NCBI RefSeq assembly: GCF_024679245.1
Contig: NC_090178.1
Location: forward strand, 25,511,203 to 25,575,202
Origin: Pseudorasbora parva
Lineage: Eukaryota; Chordata; Actinopteri; Cypriniformes; Gobionidae
Reading direction: 5' to 3'
DNA: 64,000 nt
The position numbers were made by a program, and so were the translations under genes. Positions 41,803 through 52,768 of this stretch are shown here, one piece after another. Every line of letters starts with the position of its first letter. Positions within the stretch are counted from its first letter, which is position 1. The notes under the pieces were generated by a model. It saw only the letters and a program-made list of their open reading frames with translations. It ran no database searches and was not told the DNA's origin.

Positions 41803-42931
41803 TCACAACCTAAAACCTACAATAATGAAGCAAACCTTTGAGAGGTTTTTTTCACAATTTACTAATTTTACAGTGCATGCTGGCCATCTGTTAACCTATG
41901 CTCTTGTTCAGCTTGCTAAAACTACATAAAACAGGAGCAGGGTGAGGTTGGGACTCAAGTTTTGGAACAACACCTGATTCCAGGAGAAGGAAACACACTT
42001 CAGAGCAGCTCCTGGAGGAGCACAAGGTGACTGTTCCCCGTTTAGCCCCAATTCTTAATTACCACAGCACTGCTGAGACTCCCACACAATAGCCCAGACC
42101 CGGCCCACATGGACCACTGGCACCCAGATCTTCATTTATATAAATCACAGCTCTGCTGTGTTGCAGATATGACCTCCACAAGGGCTCTAAGCTGCACTTC
42201 ACCGCCACAAATACCTGAATATATCCTGTTAATTCCGAGACAGGACAAATCTACGGTCAGGAAGCGACACCGAGTCAGATATGAAGGCCCAGGCATGAAT
42301 CTCTCTCTCTAGTGTATGTGCTGCCCATTTTCATGCTGCTTTATTAATTAGATAATAACTGAGGAGGCCAATTCGGGCCTCAGTGGGTGAGACCTTTTGT
42401 GTAATTATCCCACGTTCGTGAGAGCGAGGGAACGAGGAACTTCTGCTTCGTTGTCGGGGGACTGTGAATCCTCCAGAGGTACAAATCACACAGGGGTAGA
42501 CGCCGCCGCACAATCATGTGATATTAATGAGAGGAGGACAGGAGAATTAATAGGTTGTGCCATAGCAAGGGGAAGACTTGGAAGAATTAGCAAACGAATA
42601 TACCCACCGCCACGCTTCCCAACATTATTGGTGAATACTTTCCACCTGCCGCTAAGAGTGATGGTCCTGCCGCACCGCTGGTCTTACCTGGCTCACATTA
42701 CTCACATCTTGGGCCAGTAATTTAACACGCGCAGATAATAACAAGGGACCACCGACTGTTGCCGCACATGGTGGCCACGGTGATTACTGCCTGAACACGC
42801 ACTCTCCCGGGAACTCTGTCGTCAGCGAGGTGAATTAATTCTGCCTCTCCCTTACCTATCAACACATTCACACATACACATACAAAATATGTATACTTCC
42901 ACACATCTTGTGCAGCCTAAAACAACTTTAA
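41801..42931. other. Non-repetitive GC-richer block; candidate conserved non-coding DNA
   Basis: 41930-42860 lacks the familiar repeat phrases and keeps complex, balanced composition. It has homeodomain-type cores (attaattagata, gatattaatgag, gaattaatagg, gtgaattaattctg) between 42345 and 42842. A 107-codon + frame at 42397-42720 shows no motif, and stops interrupt neighbouring frames. Regulatory function is inference only. Confidence 0.35.
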
Positions 42932-44109
42932 ATGGATAGTTCACCCAAAAAAGAAAATTAGCCCATTCTTAAGTCATCCTAGGTGTAAAAACTTGATTCC
43001 AAAAAAGTTGGGATACTGTACAAATTGTGAATAAAAAAGAATGCAATTTCATGAGAGCTACACATTCCAAAAAAGTTGGGACGGGTAGCAATAAGAGGCA
43101 GGAAAAGTTAAATGTACATATAAGGACCAGCTGGAGGACCAATTTGCAACTTATTAGGTCAAAGTGGCAGTGTCTCTCAGAAGTCAAGATGGGCAGAGGA
43201 TCACCAATTTCCCCAATACTGTGGCAAAAAATAGGGGAGCAATATCAGAAAGGAGTTTCTCTGAGAAAAACTGCAAAGAGTTTGAAGTTATCATCTACAG
43301 TGCATAATATCATCCAGAGATTCAAAGAATCTGGAACAATCTCTGTGCATAAGGGTCAAGGCCAGAAAACCATACTGGATGCCCGTGATGTTCGGGCCCT
43401 TAGACGGCACTGCATCACATACATGAATGCTACTGTAATGGAAATCACAACATGGGCTCAGGAATTGCCGGCTAATGGGAACAGGTTGCTGGCTAAAACT
43501 ATATCGATCAAAAAAGAGACCATTTCTAAACATATCCATAATCCAGAAGTGCAGCCATTTTCTCTGGGCCAAGGCTCATTTAAAATGGACTGTGGAAAAG
43601 TGGAAAACTGTTCTGTGGCCAGAAGAATCAAAATTTGAAGTTCTTTTTTGAAAACTGGGACACCATGTCATCCGGACTAAAGAGGACAAGTAGGGCCCTA
43701 TAATTTCCGCGATCACGGAATCGTGGACGGAATCGCAGAATTGGCATATTAACGCGGAATCTGCATATAAACGCGGAATCTGGCGTTAACGCAGATTTCC
43801 CCGGAATTTTACATATTTGTAATGAAATTCTGTGTCGTGTGGGTGGAGAACTTATGTCTGAGGAAAGTGCAGACCGGGGGAAGCAAATCTTCGCGACACA
43901 TCCCCTTCCGTCATTTCAGCTCACCCTTCAAAACAATGAAAGTATGGCCAAGTTGGTCTCCTCGGCTCTGCTTTCGGCAGCAAAAAAGTTAAGAAACTCG
44001 ACGCTAACGGCGGTTTCACATAGGCGGCGCAGAAGCTTTGCGTATGGAGAGCGGGAGCCGCGCGCTCGTTGTGCTCAGGCAGCATTGGTTGCGCGCGCGC
44101 AGCTGAACC

Positions 44110-47100
44110 CAAATACTCCTCGCTGCAGACTGTAGCGCGGTGACGTCACGAATATTGCGTCACGAATGTGTTAGCGCGCATGCGCAAAGTGACGTTTCGT
44201 CGGTATTTAATACGCATGCGCGGCGATGATGTCACTTTTGTGTATTCGCGCATGCGCGTACATTCATTTTCAACTTCAATCACCTGAGGATGATGTTAGC
44301 GTTCGCTCGAAAGGTATGGATTCCATGGCAGTAAGTCAATAAGCAGTGTATTTATGTTGTTTTTAACAATTGTGTGTTTGTGTTAACAGCTTTTAATTGT
44401 TAGGGATGCTATATAGAGCGTCATAAATGTTTAACATGTGTGCCTCTAAACAAATTAATGCTTTGAAGATGTCTTAAAATAGAGCAGAAAGACTTAAATT
44501 AAGGAAGTCATGTCATTGATTGTTGCATGCATTGCAAAAATAAAATAAAATAAAAATCCTAATTTTTGTCTTGTTTTTCCAAATAGATATTTAAACATCT
44601 TTAAACAGAGATGCATTTACATGGAATGCAAATGTAAATTGGAGTCTCAAAAGAATTAATAAAATTATGGGAATTTATGTTGAAAACAAATCAAATATCT
44701 GTCTGTCTGTCTGTCTGTCTGCATGTCATGCCAATCTGTAATGTGTCTGTCTGTTTGTCTGCATGTCTGTCTGTAATGTGTCTGTCTGTATGTCATGCCA
44801 GTCTGTAATGTGTCTGTCTGCCTGCATGTCATGCCAGTCTGTAATGTGTCTGTCTGTCTGTCTGCATGTCATGCCAGTCTGTAATGTGTCTGTCTGTCTG
44901 TCTGCATGTCATGCCAGTCTGTAATGTGTCTGTCTGTCTGTCTGCATGTCATGCCAGTCTGTAATGTGTCTGTCTGTAATGTGTCTGTCTGCCTGCATGT
45001 CATGCCAGTCTGTAATGTGTCTGTCTGCCTGCATGTCATGCCAGTCTGTAATGTGTCTGTCTGTCTGCATGTCATGCCAGTCTGTAATGTGTCTGTCTGT
45101 CTGCATGTCATGCCAGTCTGTAATGTGTCTGTCTGTCTGTCTGCATGTCATGCCAGTCTGTAATGTGTCTGTCTGTAATGTGTCTGTCTGCATGTCATGC
45201 CAGTCTGTAATGTGTCTGTCTGCCTGCATGTCATGCCAGTCTGTAATGTGTCTGTCTGCCTGCATGTCATGCCAGTCTGTAATGTGTCTGTCTGTCTGTC
45301 TGCATGTCATGCCAGTCTGTAATGTGTATGTCTGTCTGCATGTCATGCCAGTCTGTAATGTGTCTGTCTGTAATGTGTCTGTCTGCCTGCATGTCATGCC
45401 AGTCTGTAATGTGTCTGTCTGTCTGCATGTCATGCCAGTCTGTAATGTGTCTGTCTGTCTGTCTGCATGTCATGCCAGTCTGTAATGTGTCTGTCTGTAA
45501 TGTGTCTGTCTGCATGTCATGCCAGTCTGTAATGTGTCTGTCTGTCTGTCTGCATGTCATGCCAGTCTGTAATGTGTCTGTCTGTCTGTCTGCATGTCAT
45601 GCCAGTCTGTAATGTGTCTGTCTGTAATGTGTCTGCCTGCATGTCATGCCAGTCTGTAATGTGTCTGTCTGCCTGCATGTCATGCCAGTCTGTAATGTGT
45701 CTGTCTGTCTGCATGTCATGCCAGTCTGTAATGTGTCTGTCTGTCTGCATGTCATGCCAGTCTGTAATGTGTCTGTCTGTAATGTGTCTGTCTGCCTGCA
45801 TGTCATGCCAGTCTGTAATGTGTCAGTCTGTATTGTCTGTCTATATATATATATATATATATTGTTTGTCTGTTATGTCTGTCTGTGTCTATCTATTTAT
45901 CATGTTTTTGTTTCTGATAGACTATAAACTCTCAGTTTATAAACTACTTTGAACTAATGAATCTTCAAGCTTCATAGCTATTGAAACTATTTCAAAATTT
46001 CAGGCTAGGCTTTCTCAATCTAAAGTTTGTCTTGAGAATTTTTTTATCTTGTTTTTATTCTTAATGAAGTAAGTCTCTTAGGTACTTTACAGACAAAGCC
46101 AATAGCATATCTTTGTCTAACTTCTTCCAATAATGCATTTTAAAATATTGTCCTGGTATAATCCTGTACCATGTTAATGCCTTTCTTCAAAATTATTCAA
46201 CATTGTTTGTGCTATATTTTATCTAAATTAGGTGTCTAGAACTGGTGCGCATTTTCCACAGAACACAAACAAGAGTTTGGGGTGCCCTGCTCATTGACAC
46301 TGTGCTTGCACTGCACTCTCCAAGGACTGCCCACCCGGGTCTGCACCTGATGGCGGATTGGGAGTCCTGAGGTGATTTCATCCAGAGAACGAGGATGAGG
46401 GCTATTGCTCGGGTTGAATGTTTTTTTTTAATGATGGAGGGAAATTTCAGGCTGAGTAGATTTGAATGGATTGTTTTGTGTGTATGCGATATAAAAAATG
46501 ATAATGTTTGTACTTTGTATATGTGTGTATGATAATCTGTATGTGTACATAATTCTGTAATTATAATGATAAAAGCGATGTCTGCTTTGCTTTGAAATAA
46601 AAGAAAGTTGTCACTCTTTATTTATTATAGTAATTATATTTATCTTAGTTATAATTTGGGATATAGACATAGACACTGAAAATGTACTGTATGTAGTCAG
46701 TTTAACATCAAACTACTTTATTGGCATAAATGTTTTACATGCCGTATTGTCAGAGAAACTGTCCAAAAAAATATAATACACAAAAATAAAGAAGAACAAT
46801 GTAGGCTACAACTTAATGTGAAAATAATACATTTATACCATCTGCCATTATTTTTTTACAATTAATGATCTATGTACATAATAATACTAAGGGTGGTTAT
46901 TTATTTATTTAGTGATATTATTTTATTTATGGTCTTAGCGTAATTAGTTTATACGTTTGTAATGCATGGGGCATGTAATTCTTGCAAGTTTCTTTGTGTG
47001 TTTGCTGTATTGAATTGGGAATTCAAATTAATAATTTTTGTGAGGCTAAAGATGAATTTCCACCGGCGTGGACAATAAAGAGTTGTAATCTAAACTACAC

Positions 47101-47456
47101 TTAGTTTAAATAAAATACACAGCCATTACAGAGTATACTTTGTAATTCCTTATAATTATATCAGATGGCATGGTCAAAACCAAGGATATGTGTACTCCGT
47201 TTTTCTGTTTTTTTATTATTACTTTAGCGTTTTTAACATTTTATCAACCTATTATGTCAAGTTTTCTCATGCATTTTAAAGACGTGGGACGTCAAACAAG
47301 AAATCAAAACACGTGACATCACCGCATAACGCAAATAGTACACGCATGCGCTATCACCACGTTATGGCGCATGCGTTTTAAAGATATGCGATACGTAATA
47401 TACGTGACGTATATTCGTGACGTCAGCGCGCTACAGTCTGCAGCGAGGGGTATCTC
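44110..47456. mobile_element. 3.3-kb element with 8-bp target duplication and CRE-bearing inverted repeats
   Basis: GCTGAACC is duplicated at 44102-44109 and 47457-47464. Terminal repeats of about 45 bp share cctcgctgcagactgtagcg then tgacgtcacgaatat. TGACGTCA stands at 44141-44148 and 47418-47425. Just inside are palindromic (G/A)CGCATGCG(C/T) copies: 44176-44185, 44212-44221, 44248-44257, 47342-47351 and 47367-47376. The interior is AT-rich with the minisatellite at 44699-45841 and no recognisable transposase. The 8-bp duplication suggests hAT. Confidence 0.83.
44699..45841. repeat. Minisatellite, about 27 copies of a roughly 36-bp unit built on TGTC
   Basis: The unit is gcatgtcatgccagtctgta followed by atgtg and a variable number of tctg steps. 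Unit length changes by 4 bp, and some units carry an extra gtaatgtgtctgtct. It is followed by (TA)n at 45843-45862. Because the unit rarely creates stops, long frames occur on both strands (up to 179 and 174 codons); these are not genes. Confidence 0.96.
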
Positions 47457-48583
47457 GCTGAACCGCGGCTCGTGTATTGCACAGACAGACAAATATTGTC
47501 CATTCTGTCAGATTTTGCCTCAGATTTTCTGTCATCTCGTGCTTTGATTTCTAATGGGCACATTAGGCACCAATGCATCTGCTGCAAATGCGAGCGTTTT
47601 CTCCTCTGTTCCAACATGTAACATAAAAGTAACCTTAAAGTTAAGATAAGCATCTAGTTTTAATAATTTAAAGTGGCCTTTGAAGTTGGGGGAAAAAACT
47701 TCTGGCAGTGTTGTGTTCTCGTGTATTTTTATTTTTCACAGCTCTGGATATCATAATGGTGATTGTTAAACACAGAACAATTCACTACATGATTTCATGG
47801 TGAAATGTGTTTTTTTTTCTTCATGTTAATTTTCAGCTTTAAATTATTTACTTAATAGTACTGTATGTAAAAGATGATTCTTATGATTTTATTTTTTTAG
47901 TTCTTTTTTAATTTTTTACTTGAAAGAAAAAGCTAATGGAGCACTTTCATTTTAACTTATATAAACTACTATAATGCATTTTACCGGAAAGTTTCAAGCT
48001 AATAACCATTAATATTTGAAGTACTTGAAGTGCAGTGTTATGTTGCATCAAATTTGTCCTAAAAAGTAAATGTAAAGTTTGTTACCTCAATAAATTTAAG
48101 GTCATTCCTATTTTTTGTTTTGTTCTATTATATTAACATTAAAAGCAAACTCTTTTTTCACCAAAATAACAGTAAAGGGTAAAAAAAAAACTGAATTGCC
48201 AAACATTTTAACGAAAAAAAAAAGGAATCTGCAAAAATTAAAACGGAAAATACGTAATTAGCAAAAATTAAAACGGAAAAAACGGAATTTGGGAAAAAAT
48301 AAAACGGATTTTATAGGGCCCTATATGCTCCCATCCAGACGTCGTCTTTTTCAGGGAACACCTTGCATTTTCAAACATGACAATGCCACACCACACACTG
48401 CATCAATTACAACTTCATGTCTGCGTAGAAGAAGGATCCGTGAACTGAAATGGCCAGCCTGCAGCCCAGATCTTTCACCCATAGAAAACAGTTGGTGCAT
48501 CATAAAGAGGAAAATGCGACACAGAAGACCTAAGACAGTTGAGCATCTAGAAGCCTGTATTAGACAAGAATGGGACAACATTC

Positions 48584-49247
48584 TTGGCCTTCCAGCATGC
48601 ACTATCAAACCCTTGCAGCTGATCCAGAATGCAGCGGCGAGAGTGGTTTAATGAGCCGAAGACAGCGCAACAGTGCAGTCTGAAGAAGAGAACGCATCTC
48701 TTCATCAAACTGCACTGGTTGCCAACGGCTGCTCGCATCAAATTCAAGGCACTGGTTCTCGCCTACACAGCAACCCCTGACTCTGCACCAATATACCTAA
48801 ACTCGCTTGTTCAGACTTACACACCCTCCAGAAGCTTGCGTTCTGCGAATGAGCGGCGCCTCGTGGTTCCATCCCAAAGAGGTATGAAATCACTCTCACG
48901 GACATTTTCCTGGACCGTTCCCACCTGGTGGAATGACCTGCCGATCTCTATTCATGCTGCCGAGTCTGTAGCCATTTTTAAAAAAACATCTTAAGACACA
49001 TCTTTTCCAATGGCACCTGACCAATAAAGATCAATTTTATCTTCCACAAATCCATTTAAATTGTTTGTTTGTCCCAAAAAAAAAAAAAAAAAAAAAAAAC
49101 AACGGTTGTGTACTGTGCTCAATTAACTGAGACTTCTTACAGCTCTTACAGGTTGTTGGCCTTGTTTGTTTCGTTGCTTTTATTGCTCTCCCCTTTTTTG
49201 TAAGTCACTTTGGATAAAAGCGTCTGCTAAATGATTAAATGTAAATT
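48584..49247 (+). mobile_element. 5'-truncated LINE (non-LTR retrotransposon) 3' end with 9-bp target duplication
   Basis: ACAACATTC is duplicated at 48575-48583 and 49248-49256. The insert encodes the far C-terminal region of a LINE ORF2: LQLIQNAAARVV, then after a frame change KLHWLPTAARIKFKALVLAY, SRSLRSANERRLVVPSQRG, and TWWNDLPISIHAAESVAIFK. The 3' end is agtcactttggataaaagcg / tctgctaaatgattaaatg, the L2-type teleost tail. An A-run (49076-49100) is internal to the 3' region. Reverse transcriptase and endonuclease parts are missing through 5' truncation. It cuts the Tc1 transposase between WDN and IPITKLEQ. Confidence 0.92.
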
Positions 49248-50180
49248 ACAACATTCCTATTACAAAACTTGAGCAACTTGTCTCCTCAGTCCCCAGATGT
49301 TTGCAGACTGTGATAAAAATAAGAGGGGATGCCACACAGTGGTAAACATGGCCTTGTCCCAACTTCTTTTGAGATGGCAAGCTGACTTTTGTTGATGCCA
49401 TGAAATTTAAAATCAACTTATTTTTCACTTAAAAGTATACATTTTCTCAGTTTAAACATTTGAAATGACATCTATGTTGTATTCTGAATAAAATATTGAC
49501 ATTTGAAACTTCCCCATCATTGCATTCGGTTTTTAGTCACAATTTGTACAGTGTCCCACATTTTTTTGGAATCGGGATTGGAATTTTTATATGACATTCT
49601 TCTTTTCAGATAGCAGTGAATGGCTGTTTCTGTTTTGAAGTTCATAAAAGTGTATCTATCCATCATAAACATAATCTATACAGATTATTCATCTCTAACT
49701 TCCGCTAACTGTCATACGTGCATTCACGAGAGGGCACTCCGTTGAGAAACAAGTGTTGTTTTGCAGTATCCTCTGTGCTTCTGCGTTCGTCATCGGAACT
49801 TACACTACGCCTGCGTCCTCAGCATACACTGGAACGCCAGTCTCTCTTGAATGTGTGGAAGACAGTTGGCGGAAGTTAGAAATTACAGTTTGTAATGTTT
49901 TATGTATGGGTGTTTTACTTACACCAATGCATCGCTTCCCTTCAGGAAGGCGTTATTGCGTTTGAGCCGTATGGACTGTGTTTATGATGGATAGATGCAC
50001 TTTTATGGACTTCAAAACAGAAATAGCCATTCACTGCCAAAATAAAGCTTGGAAGAGCCAGAGCATTTTTTATATAACTCTGATTATATTAGTCTGAAAA
50101 AAGAATGTCATATACACACCAAGGATGACTTGAGGGTGAGTAAATCATGGGCTATTTTTCATTTTTCGGTGAACTATCTC

Positions 50181-52000
50181 ATGCACTAGAATGAAATAAT
50201 GTCAGAATGATACTTCACTGGCTTGGGATTCTTGATAGAGAAAGAAGAAAGGAAACAATAAATTGAACAAACACATATAAAATATGCGGAAACAACACAT
50301 TGATCAAGACAAAAGACACTGCATTTCCTAGAAGTCTTGTGGCTAATGCTGATAAACATGCTTAATACATTCCGCAATGATGAAAACAGCCCTTTTCATG
50401 CATAACCAGTTTGAGGAGGAGAATTAGGGTGTGTAATAACGGTGGAGATTTCTCTGCCAAACAAACGTCCTTTATGTTCAGTGGGTTTTAGGGATCTGCT
50501 CAAGTGTTGTTACTGATCTAGTTATTCTGGTTAATCAAACAGCCTATTATTTGGTGACAATAGCTTAAGAAAAAACGGATTATTGAAGTAAAATAAAGGC
50601 AAAGATACATTTTCAGCATCCATTACTTCAGTTTTCTTTTTTCTCACGATTCTTCAGAATGAATGGTCCGTTCAAGTAATGTTGGAAAGATTGGTTGAAC
50701 GCACACCACAATGTCGTAATAATGAGTGGGAAGCTTATGAGTTGGGGCATGTCTAACTAAATAACTACAGTAATGTGGAAGAGATGGAAGCCTGTGACAT
50801 TATACTCAGAGCAGTTTGTGATTCGAATGTATGCGTTTCAATGGAAACACTACCAACAGTGAAATGAATATGCAGCAGTCAGGTGGTGTGGGAGACCGGG
50901 TAAGCCAAAGGAAACTGAAACTGTCAAATGACTCCTATCTTAGCTAGAATTCTTAACAGCTCTTCCCATGTTACAACTATACCGGTCTCCCCTACAGGTC
51001 AGTGCTAAAGGATGTGACATTTTCTCATACTGCATAGAGGACTCATCAGTCTCATGATTATTCATGAGACTGCGTGTCCTTACCCTATGAGAAGACGTGT
51101 TGTTTAATTTATGACTGTACACGCTTAATTATTCATGACAGCACGTGTTGATATGCATTTTCCTCTGACTGGTGCTTCAAACAGTGAGATCACATACAGT
51201 AAGCGAGAGATCAAAAACGAGTGTTTGTTTTTGCTTTGAAAGAGTTTCTGCATCGCATAAGTTCTCTTCGATAGATCCTGAGTCTTCGACACAAAAGCGA
51301 TTCATCCACTGTGAGTGTAACCAGAGACTTTATGGCCCGTTAACTAACCAAGCTTAAGAAAACTACACAAAATAAGTCTCAAAAGTTATCAAAGATGCAA
51401 CAGCAGCATTCATATAAGAGAACAAAGTGCGAATGGCTGTGCATTTATTTATACATTGATTTTTAGTAGTCACAGGATATATATGTATTTGTGTAATGGT
51501 GAGCTTAAAAAAAACATTTTATTATTGTGTTGGTAGTTTGCAGCGTGCAGCATTTGTGGGAAGCTTTGATGCTTTTAATGAGAGCATAATAAAATGAATG
51601 AATCAGTCTGAATCAGAAGTTGCTGTGTTGTCAGTCTCCCCACACCCACTTTTGTAGCCTTTTTTAAAACTGGTGAGAACTGAAAGCTGCTGAAACAGGG
51701 GGTTTCATGACCCTTTAAGTTATGTTCATTATTATTATTGCAATGTTATGTGCTTTAAGACATAAGGTTTAACGCAGTCTCTGGCCCCGTCCCAAATGGC
51801 ACCCTAAACACTCATTGTCTTCCTATGAGTCTGCGCTTTGACTGTTGGGAAGAAGTCTGCTGCGGAACTCGCTTCAGTGCAGGCTCAGCGAAAGTACGCA
51901 TCGAGGGCACATATAGACCACAAAGGGGGCGCTCGCGAGTACCCTTCTCATACATAAAATGGGACACCCAATGGTTTCATGAACTGAAAGGCCCACTTAA
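50181..52000. other. Intergenic DNA with repeat fragments
   Basis: 50950-51716 ends in gggggtttcatgacccttTAA-type text and includes the palindrome tctcatgattattcatgaga (51051-51070). 51784-51968 starts cccgtcccaaatggcaccct and ends ttctcatacataaaatggga, a partly inverted pair suggestive of another small transposon. No gene seen. Confidence 0.45.
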
Positions 52001-52768
52001 AGGGTTACTTCAGCGATTAGCATATGGCTTTGTATCAGTAAACCCTGGAGTATATTCAAATTATTGTGCTTTCACCCCTCATATCCCCCTGAGACAAGAG
52101 ATTTATGCATTTTATTTCTGGAAAAATTCCTCCTATGATGCAAATTGACGATATTTGCATCATAGGAGGAATGTTTGCCCAAAGGCTAAAGACTACAGCC
52201 AGCAGAGGGAGCCATTTCCGCATGTTTTGAACTCACGCATGGGGGATGGAGATCACACTCAGAGCTCAGCTCGCAGCTACAGGCACTCATTTAAACGGAG
52301 TTATGGTGAGCAATGTAAGTTTTTTAACTTCTCAAATTAATTTATATGAAAGTTAAGCTTGCAAAGGCATGAACTGAAACGCGCCAGACTGAACTCGCGT
52401 TGTGAATGTAACGTTATGCCGCGAGTGTAGTCGCGATTACCTCAGCTCTCATCACTCCTGCAGTTAGTGCTCAGTGCTGTGATACTCGCGCGGTGACTCA
52501 CTCATTATATTGAACAGACACGTTCAGTTTTTAACTGTAGTGTCTTCTCCAACTCAGTCACCATAATCCAGTAGGTGGCTTTGGGAATGGCCTAACGGGG
52601 CAGCGAAGCATTCTGGGAATTGTAGTCTTTCATCCCCATGAGACAAAAATACATTTTCTGTCCTTTCTCAGTCTAGAAGACACCAAATTCAAAAATAATT
52701 TCACATTTCTACTACATTGATGATCCAGTTTAAATACAGGTTCATCTTCCCAGCGCTGAAGTACCCCT
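52001..52768. mobile_element. TTAA-flanked element, 768 bp, 'agggttacttcagcg' ends
   Basis: TTAA at 51997-52000 and 52769-52772. Ends are agggttacttcagcg and, inverted, aggggtacttcagcg. Internal palindrome: ttcctcctatgatgcaaatt / aatatttgcatcataggagga meet at about 52142. No transposase was recognised. Kolobok- or piggyBac-like by target site only. Confidence 0.82.

Larger units (their letters stand above)
43691..48323. mobile_element. TAGGGCCCTATAA-ended element, 4.6 kb including a nested element
   Basis: Starts tagggccctataatttccg and ends with the inverse of tagggccctataaaatccg. Subterminal repeats are present at both ends: acgcggaatctg (about 43754-43785) on the left, and aaaaattaaaacggaaaa (48232-48279, two copies) on the right. 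About 1.3 kb is its own sequence; the rest is the nested 44110-47456 element. A 98-codon + frame (43839-44135) runs into the nested element and is not recognised. There is no matching 8-bp flank (aggacaag / tatgctcc) and about 150 bp of the host Tc1 is missing. I take it as a hAT-like non-autonomous element, with low certainty on superfamily. Confidence 0.75.
43189..49345 (+). pseudogene. Tc1-like transposase, interrupted by two other elements
   Basis: The start MGRGSPISPILWQKIGEQYQ at 43189 begins the bipartite helix-turn-helix region (SLRKTAKSLKLSS, VHNIIQRFKESGTISVHKGQ). The first part runs through RRHCITYMNATVMEITTWAQ and, after frameshifts, to a segment reading HVIRTKED at about 43690. 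The catalytic core then resumes at 48325 with MLPSRRRLFQGTPCIFKHDN, in which the D of KHDN is the second acid. WPACSPDLSPIENSW (E is the third acid) follows. It reaches RQEWDN at 48580 and, past the LINE, IPITKLEQLVSSVPRCLQTV to the stop at 49345. About 50 residues of the usual 340 are absent at the 43691/48323 junction. Non-functional. Confidence 0.9.
42988..49587 (+). mobile_element. Tc1-like element ('gattccaaaaaagttggga' ends), itself invaded twice
   Basis: Terminal repeats: cttgattccaaaaaagttgg...actgtacaaattgtga at the left; inverted, ccgattccaaaaaaatgtgg...actgtacaaattgtga at the right. TA is duplicated at 42986-42987 and 49588-49589 within the MITE. It encodes a Tc1 transposase on the + strand, cut by a 4.6-kb element (43691-48323) and by a LINE fragment (48584-49247). 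Its own sequence amounts to about 1.3 kb. Confidence 0.92.
42932..50180. mobile_element. Palindromic 'ggatagttcaccc' MITE, split by a 6.6-kb nest
   Basis: The left end ggatagttcacccaaaaaag...aagtcatcctaggtg (42934-42985) is matched, inverted, by tgacttgagggtgagtaaat...cggtgaactatctc (to 50180). The interrupted text resumes exactly at 49588 with tatatgacattcttctttt, whose inverse aagaatgtcatatac occurs at 50103. Inner arms: ttcataaaagtgtatctatc / gatagatgcacttttatgga. Without the insertions it would be about 650 bp. Confidence 0.9.

Noticed and set aside
42397..42720. 107-codon + frame in the repeat-free island
   Set aside because: No homology or motif. The island is better explained as non-coding.
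43839..44135. 98-codon + frame with basic C-terminus
   Set aside because: Runs across the boundary of the 44110-47456 insertion, so the last codons are foreign. No recognisable transposase motif.
44906..45801. Long open frames on both strands (up to 179 codons, Cys/Met/Val-rich or Thr/Gln/Asp-rich)
   Set aside because: They are translations of the minisatellite; frames are open on both strands and change with every 4-bp step.
44699..45841. Regular short repeats suggesting a CRISPR array
   Set aside because: No unique spacers, units vary by TGTC steps, and the context is vertebrate transposon DNA.
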